Shown here: positions 7,879 through 16,700 of the stretch, in pieces
How positions within the stretch are numbered: position 1 is the first letter of the stretch
Layout: each line of letters opens with the position of its first letter
Source of the DNA: a virus
DNA: 30,548 bases
Virus record (IMG/VR): IMGVR_UViG_3300017750_000057
Coordinates: 1 to 30,548 of that record
Reading direction: 5' to 3' (one strand)
Program-made: the position numbers and the translations under genes
The notes under the pieces: model-generated
The model's database searches: none
What the model was told of the DNA's origin: nothing
The model's input: only the letters and a program-made list of their open reading frames with translations

Positions 7879-8254
7879 ACGATTTTTCTTCAACTAATTC
7901 TGAACCGGTCATTTCATTAATTTTCTTTTTAACCTCTGACCTCTTATCATTTGTAATGTATACTGACCTAGCTAATTCAATAAATTCGCTATCAAATTCT
8001 TCTAACATTTCTTTTTTTCTTATTTGGTCTTCAATATCCCACAACTCTTTATTAATGCTTTCTAGCATTACAAATTCATTTATAATATCAGGAATACTGT
8101 TTTTAGTCAGACCAGAAAAAACATACTGCAGTTTATCTAGCTCAGCACCGACATTTTTTAGTTTATCTGCGTTTTTAATTTTACGGCTTTTGATTCTTAA
8201 AATTGTAATTTTATCAACCAATTCACCTACACTGATAGGAGTTTCAATAATCAT
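7865..8254 (-). CDS. DUF6165-like protein linked to glycan genes
   Basis: The 129-aa product starts MIIETPISVGELVDKITILR followed by IKSRKIKNADKLKNVGAEL. The P-I-S-V-G-E-x-x-D-K-I-T-I-L start is what I know from the DUF6165 family, which in bacteria tends to lie beside glycosyltransferase and surface-polysaccharide genes. The rest is charged and probably helical, with likely coiled coil from residue 20 to 60. No catalytic motif is evident. It overlaps the GT9-type gene by 4 bases (ATGA) and the sulfotransferase gene by 14, so all are probably made together. A helper or adaptor for the glycan enzymes is plausible but unproven. Confidence 0.72.
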   Translation of the reverse strand: MIIETPISVGELVDKITILRIKSRKIKNADKLKNVGAELDKLQYVFSGLTKNSIPDIINEFVMLESINKELWDIEDQIRKKEMLEEFDSEFIELARSVYITNDKRSEVKKKINEMTGSELVEEKSYEQY

Positions 8255-9162
8255 TTGTGTGCAAACCTTATTTCTTTTTCTTTTGGTTTACGTCCATGAA
8301 CTTTGTTTACATATGTATCATAAACATCTTGAGCGTCTACCATAAGATTACGTGGGTCAGCGATATCCATTTTATAGTATGTGTTATATTTCTTCTTATC
8401 ATGAAATGACATATTATAGTTTTGCATATAACCAAATTGTGTCCATCGCGTGTTACCCCAAATTACAACACCTGAAGTTCCTGCAGATGCTGCAAAATGC
8501 TGGACACAAGAATCAATACCAATAAATCCCTTTGCTTTCTTTAACAGCTCATGTAATACTGGATATGATTTATCACATTTAATTGATCCAGCATAGCCAG
8601 GTTCATTAGGCATACTAGCATCAATAATAGTATGATCCGGAAATTTTTCGTTCAATACATTGACGATACTTTGAGAGAAATATGGATGATAGTTGCGGCC
8701 TGCATTAGAACTAACATATTGGTTATTAGGGTCCCATCCAATTGGAGTTTGCCCACCAGTAAACTGAACCATAATATAGTTTTTAATGTTATTATCTGAC
8801 AACCATTTTTGTGTATCTTCTTTTGCCCAATCGGTATACATTTTAGGACGCATACCAGGATCATATTCAATATCGTGTAGCTTACAATATGCTTGTACTA
8901 AATGCCAATCGCCTTTCACAAAATTGCTTTTGTAAGGTTCTGAATAGTAGATATTATCTGATTCTAAAATTCTTTGATCATCTAATGGAATAGATGACTC
9001 ATCAAAACACATCTTGACAAGAGGATTATCTCTAAACACATCAATATAAGGTGTTACGATTTGAACTGGACCGCCAGCTCTTTCAGCTAGTTTAGGTAAA
9101 AGCGCAGTAAACATAACACATTTACCAATACCACCCTCAACTACATAGGTATCTAAAGACAT
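8251..9162 (-). CDS. GT9-type (heptosyltransferase-like) glycosyltransferase
   Basis: GT9 enzymes are GT-B glycosyltransferases, best known for adding heptose to lipopolysaccharide core. The 303-aa product has the N-terminal loop GGIGKCVMFTALLPKLAE (residues 10-27), corresponding to the G-G-x-G-D loop of the family with Lys at the usual Asp position. It also has the C-terminal donor-site block KGFIGIDSCVQHFAASAGTS (211-230, Asp217 and His222) followed by VVIWGNTRWTQFGY. Length is slightly shorter than the 320-350 usual for heptosyltransferases. It is the first gene behind the sigma70-like promoter at 9190-9218, with GGAG as ribosome site, and leads the cassette of DUF6165-like, sulfotransferase and GT4 genes. 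The sugar donor cannot be told; the nucleotidyltransferase at 19388-20203 hints at a heptose-like sugar. Confidence 0.83.
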   Translation of the reverse strand: MSLDTYVVEGGIGKCVMFTALLPKLAERAGGPVQIVTPYIDVFRDNPLVKMCFDESSIPLDDQRILESDNIYYSEPYKSNFVKGDWHLVQAYCKLHDIEYDPGMRPKMYTDWAKEDTQKWLSDNNIKNYIMVQFTGGQTPIGWDPNNQYVSSNAGRNYHPYFSQSIVNVLNEKFPDHTIIDASMPNEPGYAGSIKCDKSYPVLHELLKKAKGFIGIDSCVQHFAASAGTSGVVIWGNTRWTQFGYMQNYNMSFHDKKKYNTYYKMDIADPRNLMVDAQDVYDTYVNKVHGRKPKEKEIRFAHK

Positions 9163-9189
9163 AATTTCTCCATATTATTTTTATAATTT

Positions 9190-9218
9190 ATTATATCACA
9201 TCAAAGCGTATATGTACA
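9190..9218 (-). promoter_or_regulatory. Sigma70-like promoter of the glycan cassette
   Basis: On the minus strand TGTACA (9213-9218; four of six matches to the -35 consensus TTGACA) is followed by a 17-base spacer and a perfect -10 TATAAT (9190-9195), preceded by TGA that makes an extended -10. It is the only promoter of this type I found; other gaps carry TATAAATA. The start codon of the GT9-type gene is about 28 bases downstream of the -10. Host sigma factor use is inferred from consensus. Confidence 0.65.
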
Positions 9219-9222
9219 TATA
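9209..9222. promoter_or_regulatory. 14-base palindrome over the -35 element
   Basis: TATATGTACATATA is a perfect 14-base palindrome centred on GTAC that covers the -35 hexamer of the cassette promoter. A dimeric repressor could bind here; the sequence is also AT-rich, so chance is possible. Confidence 0.35.
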
Positions 9223-9244
9223 TATTGTGTTAAATACCTAGCAT

Positions 9245-9601
9245 CTATATCGTAACATTAGGGATTGGTTGAATAGCTTTTAGCTCATCAGGGGTTGTAG
9301 CTGCGTCAATGCTTAATAGTGCAGGGGCATCACGCAGTGCTTGCTTGTCAGCTATAATCTGAGTTGTGCTTGCGTCTGTTTCTTGCGCTTTCATAAAGGC
9401 AGTGTCCAAAGCAGCCAGTGGATCAACTCTTGCTGCGCGGATCTTATTGCGCCAGATATCTTTAGCCTTTGCCATGTTCACAGAAATTACCCCTGTGTCT
9501 GCATTAGCTTCCCACCCATCACGAAACGTGCGCTCCGCTGGGATTGTATAGTCTGCGGAGTTATACTGTGTTGCGCCTATTTTAATAAGTGTTTGTGTCA
9601 T
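9245..9601 (-). CDS. Tail fibre assembly or accessory protein, candidate
   Basis: The 118-aa product starts MTQTLIKIGATQYNSADYTI and contains PAERTFRDGWEANAD followed by GVISVNMAKAKDIWRNKIRA. The R-T-F-R-D-x-W then D/N-M-x-K-A-K-x-I-x-R pattern is frequent in small genes next to tail fibre genes of many phages and prophages, some called tail fibre assembly or chaperone proteins. It is predicted mostly helical in the second half. It follows the 133-aa gene after 25 bases, with AGGAGA as ribosome site. Base composition is near 47-48% GC in two 60-base samples, clearly higher than the glycan cassette directly downstream. Role as a fibre helper is inference from context and motif. Confidence 0.6.
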   Translation of the reverse strand: MTQTLIKIGATQYNSADYTIPAERTFRDGWEANADTGVISVNMAKAKDIWRNKIRAARVDPLAALDTAFMKAQETDASTTQIIADKQALRDAPALLSIDAATTPDELKAIQPIPNVTI

Positions 9602-9626
9602 TTACATATCTCCTACTTAATCGTGC

Positions 9627-10028
9627 TCATGTTACCATCTCCCAAGCATTACGAAACTGTCTATCGCTTGGCACTGCCTCTGTTCTTACAATTTTAAACA
9701 TCGGGCGGTTATGTTTTTCTGCCCAACAACGGCGAGGTAAATCTTTCATTACAAGATATTCCATTGCCTCTTCTTCCGTCAAATGCCCAATGCGTGGGGC
9801 AGTCCATTGCAAAGCATGTTTTTCTGGATCATGTTTAAAGGTGCTATGACGCCCTTCTTTAATTGCTTGCTGCTCATCATCTTGTAACTGCCAATACACC
9901 CAGATGGGTGGCAAGTTACCAGTCATAGCTTCATCTAGCCAATTTTGTGAGGGCACAAGCACCTTTGTCGGTTCATCAAGAGCATCTGGATCATCAAAGA
10001 CAACACGATATTTTGTATATTCTACCAT
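9627..10028 (-). CDS. Small accessory protein downstream of giant fibre
   Basis: The 133-aa product starts MVEYTKYRVVFDDPDALDEP and contains IWVYWQLQDDEQQAIKEG, then EEAMEYLVMKDLPRRCWAEK. It ends VPSDRQFRNAWEMVT. The ending closely resembles PAERTFRDGWEANAD in the protein encoded next (9245-9601), which suggests a shared small module. It starts one triplet after the stop of the 126-aa gene with no clear ribosome site, so coupling is likely. I recognise the type from marine phage tail loci but know of no proven function. Fibre assembly or a virion-associated role are both possible. Confidence 0.58.
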   Translation of the reverse strand: MVEYTKYRVVFDDPDALDEPTKVLVPSQNWLDEAMTGNLPPIWVYWQLQDDEQQAIKEGRHSTFKHDPEKHALQWTAPRIGHLTEEEAMEYLVMKDLPRRCWAEKHNRPMFKIVRTEAVPSDRQFRNAWEMVT

Positions 10029-10030
10029 TA

Positions 10031-10411
10031 TTAAGTCATACCAAAAAAGTAGCTAAAGTTATCATAGTCATATTCAGTGTTTCTATAGCCACTTATCATT
10101 CTAATAGCTGATGATGTTTTAGTTGCATAACCAGCGGTGGTTATCCCATCATCTGCACCTCCAAGTGCATCATCGTAACCGCAACCACCGTAAGAATAAT
10201 ATTGATTTGTCTTGGCAGTAGAAAAATTAAAGGTCTGATCGCCTGTGCCGTTATCTGTTATACTACCCAGACCGCTACTGGCATTTATACTGTTTGACTG
10301 AGGCGCATAATCTACCCAAACCGTTGGCATAATCGTTGCTGCACCATCTATCGTAAAAGACCCGCTAGTAGCTGAGATGTCGTTAGTCTGGTGATTAATG
10401 TTAATTGCCAT
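10031..10411 (-). CDS. Small putative virion protein
   Basis: The 126-aa product starts MAININHQTNDISATSGSFT and continues with LGSITDNGTGDQTFNFSTA and a Tyr- and Gly-rich C-terminal half (QYYSYGGCGYDDALGG). The N-T-D-x-I-S-x-T-S-G-S start and the L-G-S-I-T-D-N-G-T-G-D motif are common in phage tail-associated proteins of marine and other bacteria, likely beta-rich. It has its own late promoter (10437-10444). Its position after the giant fibre suggests a tail tip or fibre cap component; this is inferred. Confidence 0.6.
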   Translation of the reverse strand: MAININHQTNDISATSGSFTIDGAATIMPTVWVDYAPQSNSINASSGLGSITDNGTGDQTFNFSTAKTNQYYSYGGCGYDDALGGADDGITTAGYATKTSSAIRMISGYRNTEYDYDNFSYFFGMT

Positions 10412-10436
10412 AAATAATTCCTTAATTAACTATTAG

Positions 10437-10444
10437 TATTTATA
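10437..10444 (-). promoter_or_regulatory. T4-type late promoter overlapping a stop codon
   Basis: Minus strand TATAAATA, where the TAA inside it is the stop codon of the 101-aa gene. The next start (10411) lies about 26 bases downstream. This gives the 126-aa, 133-aa and 118-aa genes a late start site of their own. Confidence 0.7.
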
Positions 10445-10745
10445 CAGCTGTAGAACCATCCATGTCTTCTTGAGCCATAACCCAAGCATAACACTTAGCT
10501 AAGAATGTATCACCTGTTTTAGCTTCAATGTCTGCAAGTGCTGCATCATAACATTTAACATCAACATCTCGTGTATTCATATCTGGTGTTGGTGTGGCGT
10601 AAGCTAATAATTGAATTGTAACATGAAATGTTAAGTCAGGATTAGGTGTACGATTAACTCCTGCAGCAACTATTCTATAGTAAGCATTATTAAATGAAAT
10701 GCCAAACTGAGAGGCGTCTTCTGCGATATTTTGTTGAATAGCCAT
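10440..10745 (-). CDS. Small protein of unknown function after giant fibre
   Basis: The 101-aa product starts MAIQQNIAEDASQFGISFNN and contains YYRIVAAGVNRTPNPDLTFH. Its end is acidic (WVMAQEDMDGSTAV). The start A-S-Q-F-G-I-x-F-x-N-A-Y-x-R-I is familiar from small phage tail-associated proteins, but I know no function. GGAGA lies at the stop of the giant fibre gene, ten bases before this gene, so the two are made in succession. It may help fold or anchor the fibre. Confidence 0.58.
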   Translation of the reverse strand: MAIQQNIAEDASQFGISFNNAYYRIVAAGVNRTPNPDLTFHVTIQLLAYATPTPDMNTRDVDVKCYDAALADIEAKTGDTFLAKCYAWVMAQEDMDGSTAV

Positions 10746-10755
10746 TAGTATCTCC

Positions 10756-13700
10756 TTAGGCGTAAATTACTTCTGATGTATCTATTGTTGCAACCCATCT
10801 AATACTAGTAGATGATTTACCGGTTACGTTAATTTTTAACGCGCCGTTTGAGGTGTCAGCAACTAGAGCTATACCTCCCCAGCTATCAGCATTAGAAAGA
10901 ACTGTAATAGCTGAATTTACAAGTGTGGTTGTCCCTGCGTTAGCTTCTCTACGTACTAATCCTTCTATTTTAAATGCTGCACTTTCTGTTCCATTAGCCG
11001 CGCTTTCTCTACCTACAATAGTTCCATTAAATGCATATGCAGAATTATTTCTAAGTGTAAATTGGTTGTCCGCAGCAGCAGTTGATATGTTTGCTGTTAG
11101 CGCAGTTACAGTTGCATCTGTAGTAGCTGCTTTTAATATATATAATCCGCGTTGAGCGTCACCTGCTAAATTATACTCTGCGCTGAAACCATCTGTAGCA
11201 ATAGCTACTTTACCTTTAGTGTCTGCAAGGGCTGTTGTACCAATTGCTATAGAATTATCACACGATGCTTTAGAGTATGAACCAAAAGCAAAAGCGTGTT
11301 GACCACAAGATTTAAGACCACCAGTGCCAAAAACGGCGCCGCCACTGGTCACATTGCTCGACCCGAAATAACCTCCGGTTACAGCTACAGCTCCAGGTCC
11401 ACTTGCATTAGCACATGATCCTATTGCTACAGTGTGCTGATTAGTTCCTCGGGCGCAAATACCGAATGCAACAGAACCAGCGCTGGTTACTTGTGACTGA
11501 TATCCTATTGCTACATTACATGTTTGTGTTGCTCTTGCGTTAAATCCTATTGCGACACTACAAGCTCCACACGCGCCCATCGAAGAAGAGTGACTTCCAA
11601 TATTAGCTCCGAACGCCAAACCTCCATTTGTATATGTTCCACAACCCAGCGCAGTTGATGATCCGCCCTGAGTAGTAACAGCATCACCTGCAGCTAGTGA
11701 CCTTGAGCCATTAGCTGTAACATTACCTCCAAGACCAGCACCAATTGCAATTCCTCCTACTCCGGTAGCACGCGCTTGGGATCCAACCGCGGTTGCATAG
11801 TTATTATATGCATAAGAGTTTGGCCCTACAGCTGTGCCATGGTGATAATAATCCCATGGTTTTTCAGCTGCAACATTCCAACTTGCTCCGTTCCAAGCTA
11901 ATGTTATTCCTTTACCTGTATTTAGTTTATACGGATCAGCTGCTGTAAATCCGTTTCCAGAACTCTGAACTCCGATAAATTCTGAGCCATTTGGTTTTAC
12001 ACTAATTACACCTGTACCATCGTTCCAGACTTGTACATTCCATCCAGTGTCAGCTGATGAACCAGCAGGAAGAGTAGCATCTACAGTACCGGAAGTAAAG
12101 CGAATTATTTTTCCTAAATCTCCATCTACAATAGTATAAGCAGAAGTTTTGTTTTCTATTACGTAATCAGATGCACCACCGCCGCCTCCACCAGCAGCTG
12201 CTAGTACAAGGCCTCCGCTAGAAGTGCTATATGTTAGTACATGACCGTCAGTAGACCCAAGACCTGGTATACGTAGCAGGTTGTTGTTAGCATTACCTAA
12301 AGTAATTTCATTAGATACGGTTCCAGCTGATGAACAAGCCCCGGCGCCTAGTATAAGATTGTTACATCCTGTAGTAACACCTCCATCTCCATTTCCAACC
12401 ATAACATTGCAATGTCCAGTAGTTACATTGTTTAATGTTTGATGGCCGATTGCTACGTTTTTACAGCCTTTTACATATTGTAAAGCGCATCCACCTACTG
12501 CAGTATTACCATACCCACAAGCAAGAGATGATCCTCCGGCGCCTGCAAGATACCCCATAGAAACATTCCACCACCCACAGTTAAATGCAGCCGCACAGTA
12601 ACCTACAGCTGTTGAAAACTTGGCAGGGGTTGCATATAATAATGCCTTATGTCCCACAGCTACATTGAATTCACCAGTAGTGTTTGCTTGCAGTGCTTGG
12701 TGACCAACTGCTACGTTACAATTGCCGGTAGTATTATTTTGCTGCGCGGCATAACCAACAGCAACATTATACGTACCAGTAGAAGATCTCAGGCCATACC
12801 CACCAACAGAAATATTGTAATTACCACCAGCTAACTGTTGCGAGTTCATACCCAACGCAATAGCATGCTGTGGCTGAGAACCTAGGTTGCACATCGCAGC
12901 TTCACCAATTGCTATACTATTACGACCGTCTGCGGTTGTCCCTAAATTATACCCTGCTGAATGCCCCAAGGCAATATTGCTATAGCCAACAAGACCATTA
13001 CGCATTGCACATGAACCAAGAGCTGTATTATTATAACCACCAGTGTTTGCATTTAACGAGTTAAATCCTACCGCAGTATTTCTTGTACCGGTTGTATTTG
13101 ATTCTAAAGAATTATTACCAACTGCTACACCATAGGCCGCAGTACCACTAATTGATTTATATGCTTTCCATCCGATAGCAACGTTATTATTTGTTGGTAC
13201 GCCATTTAAAGCGCATTCACCAATACCAATATTTTTAACACCTGAACCATTATAAACAGCTCTTACACCAATGCCAACATTACAGGCTCCAGATGCAAGA
13301 TATCCTGCTAGATAACCAATACTGATACTATTACTTTGAGTAGACATACCATGGCCAGCTTGGTAACCTAATGCTGTGTTACTAGAACCTGTTGTCAAAT
13401 TACAGTGGCTATAGCCGCCTAAGGAAACGTTCCATTTACCGGTAGTTACCTTACAGGCAGATTTGTTACCAACTGCCGTATTACCGTATCCTGTTGTAAC
13501 AGCTGTTAGTCCGTAAGTACCGATAGCTACATTATTAAAAGCGCTTTTATAACACTTCAGAGTATGATGGCCGATACCCACATTACAACCACCGGTGGAA
13601 GCATTACCATATCCAGATTTGAACCCCATAAATATGTTGTTATCACCACTAGTAACAGATCTCATAGCAGCTTTACCGACAGCTACGTTATATCTTCCTG

Positions 13701-16700
13701 CAGTGTTTTGATACATTGCCATCGAACCAACAGCAACGTTAGAGTGTCCAAGAGCGGTAGTTTGCATACTGCGTATAGCATTATACCCGATTGCAACTGT
13801 GTCATATGTATTAACCGCTTGCTTTAAGGCATCTGTACCTATAGCTACGTTCATTACTCCTGTAGTATTTGCTGCCAGGGCGCATATACCTACTGCAGTA
13901 ACATTCCTATCGGTTGCGGTTAATGCAGCTAATGCATTAGTACCTAATCCAACGCTTGTGGCATTAGTCTTAGCATCACTCAGATCATTTATAGCAGATG
14001 CACCACCGCCACCGCCTGATGCGGCTGCTAGTACTAATGAAGTACCGTTGTAACATAATACATCACCAGAAGAAGCGCCTGCAAAAATACCAGGCATTTT
14101 GAAAACAGTATTAGATGTATTGCCAATTACTATTTCATTTGATGTAGTTGTCGATGCAGCTTGTACATTTTGACCAATAAGAATATTGTTACTACCGTTA
14201 ACTAAACTATGACCTGAGCAGTAACCCAAGGCAATGTTATAACAACCGTGGCACATTGATGTTAATGTCATACCACCTACAGCAGTATTACAAAGGCCTG
14301 TTCTATTGGTTTTCATAGAGCAACCGCCAATAGCAACGTTATACCCATCAGCGTGAGCTGTAACACCGCATGAACCATACATTAGTGCATATGCACCTAC
14401 CGCAACGTTATGAGCTGTTGTTTTTCCCCCATACATTGCACAGTCACCAATAGCAACATTGAACTTATTATTATGACCATATTTCATAGCCTGTGTGCCA
14501 ACAGCAATGTTACTACACCCTTGGCGGATCTTATCACCAGCTTTACAACCAATAGCAATGTTATTACTACCCGTTGTTATACCCTGCCCAGCGTGATTAC
14601 CAACAGTAATGTTTTTAGCTCCTGTTGTAGCTGAGTAAAGAGATTGGTAACCTATAGCAACATTTTCAGAAGTGTTAAGACCAGAGTGTGCAGCTTGAAC
14701 ACCAATCGCGACATTCAATCGGCCGCAAGTGTTATATCTCATAGCATCATTACCTACAGCTACGTTACATCCCCCGCAACCTTGCTGTGTCAGCATTGCC
14801 CTTGCACCTACAGCAGTATTCAAAGCGCCAGTAGTCATAGCACCACCAGCGCTAAAGCCCATAAGTGTATTAAAAGTACCAGAAGTTATATTTTGACCAG
14901 CATTACACCCAAATGCAAAGTTATATGTTGTATTATTTGCATTTGCAAGAGCGTTTGTACCTATACCAATTGAATTAGCGTCAGGTGATCTAGCATCAGA
15001 TAGATCATTTATAGCAGATGCACCACCACCACCGCCTGATGCGGCCGATAATACAATACCACCACTAGAAGTACTATACGTTAGCACATGGCCATCTGTT
15101 GATCCTAGGCCTGGAATACGTAGCAAGTTATTACTAGCATTACCAAGAGTAATTTCATTAGATGTGGTCGCTGAAGTTGGTTGAGCATTATATCCTAAAA
15201 CAAGGTTATTAGAACCTGTAGTAATAGTACAAAGTGCATTTGTACCTACAGATGTATTATTATTACCTGTAGTATTTTTATTTTGCGAATTTAACCCGAT
15301 CGCAGTATTCTGGTGACCAAAGGTATTAAGCTTTAAGGCACCATATCCAACGGCTGTATTACAGCAACCGGATGTATTAGCACACATACTTTGAGGGCCA
15401 ACAGTAACGTTATTTTTACCAACAGTCGTTTTTTGTAGACTATTTGTCCCCATTGCTACGTTATAGCAACCCGTGGTTAAACATTTACTAGAACCATAAC
15501 CCATAACAACGTTATTGCCGCCGGTATTGTTTGCAATTAAAGCGTCACGGCCTATAATAATATTGCTACTACCTTTAGCTTGACACCCAGCATTCATACC
15601 AATTGCAATAGTACCATTACCGCAACCACTTCTTAGTGCGCCGCAACCAATCGCAACTCCACCATAAGCATTTGAAGCGCAATTCTCAGCTGCTCTATAA
15701 CCTATCGCTGTTAAAAAGTTATTACCAGTTGCATGCTCTCCAGCACTTTTACCTATTGCAGTCATACCATCTGCAGTAGCATTATCTTTTAAAGCAGCAG
15801 CACCAAATGCAGTATTATAATTACCTCCAGCAGCTATATTAGCACCTGCGTTATCACCGATTGCTGTATTATCATTTGATGTACCAGCACCAGCATTAAT
15901 ACTACCTAAAGCATTATCACCTAGACCTAGGTTATTATCTGTAGTATCATAGATTGCATCACTAAGGCCATTAATAGAAGAAGCACCACCACCGCCACCA
16001 CCTGATGCAGCTGCTAGTACTAATGAAGTACCATTATAACACATTACGTGACCTGATGAAGCGCCTGCTTGCAAACCAGGAATCCTAAACGCTGTAATGT
16101 TAGCATCGCCAAGTGTGATTTCATTATTGGCGGTTGCAGAGCTTGCGGTAGCGCTTCTACCTAGTAAAAGATTGCCACACCCTGTAGTTAAGTTTAGACC
16201 AGCTTGTTCACCTATAGCTGTATTACATTGGCCAGTTGTTAAAGATCTTAAACTTAGTCTTCCCATCGCAACATTGCAACCACCAGTGGTTGCCGCACAT
16301 AAAACTTGATAACCAAGACCGATATTTAATGCCGCAGTGGTAGTTTTCATTCCTGATTGGTGTCCAATATAGACATTGCAATTACCAGCACCTGTAGATC
16401 CAGTACCACACATAGATCCATAGCCAATCGCTATGTTATATTTACCGGTGGTATTATTACGCATAGCGTTACTACCAATTGCAACATTACCATAACACGT
16501 ATTACATGAAAGGCCATAATACCCTATCGCTGTCTGAGATGATCCTCCACATGAGTTAGTATAATGCCCAATAGCAACCGATTGATTGTGAGTGTTTTTC
16601 CATGCGGCCGCATAACCAATGGCAACCGATCTATTTACAGATGTTGAACACTGATGCGCTTGACCAATAGATATATATTGACAACCAGAAGCTACACAAC

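Noticed and set aside
7879-7893. TTG at 7893 as start of the sulfotransferase
   Set aside because: It adds five residues, needs a rare start codon and lies further inside the gene before. The ATG at 7878 has a GAAGAA site and fits the family start better.
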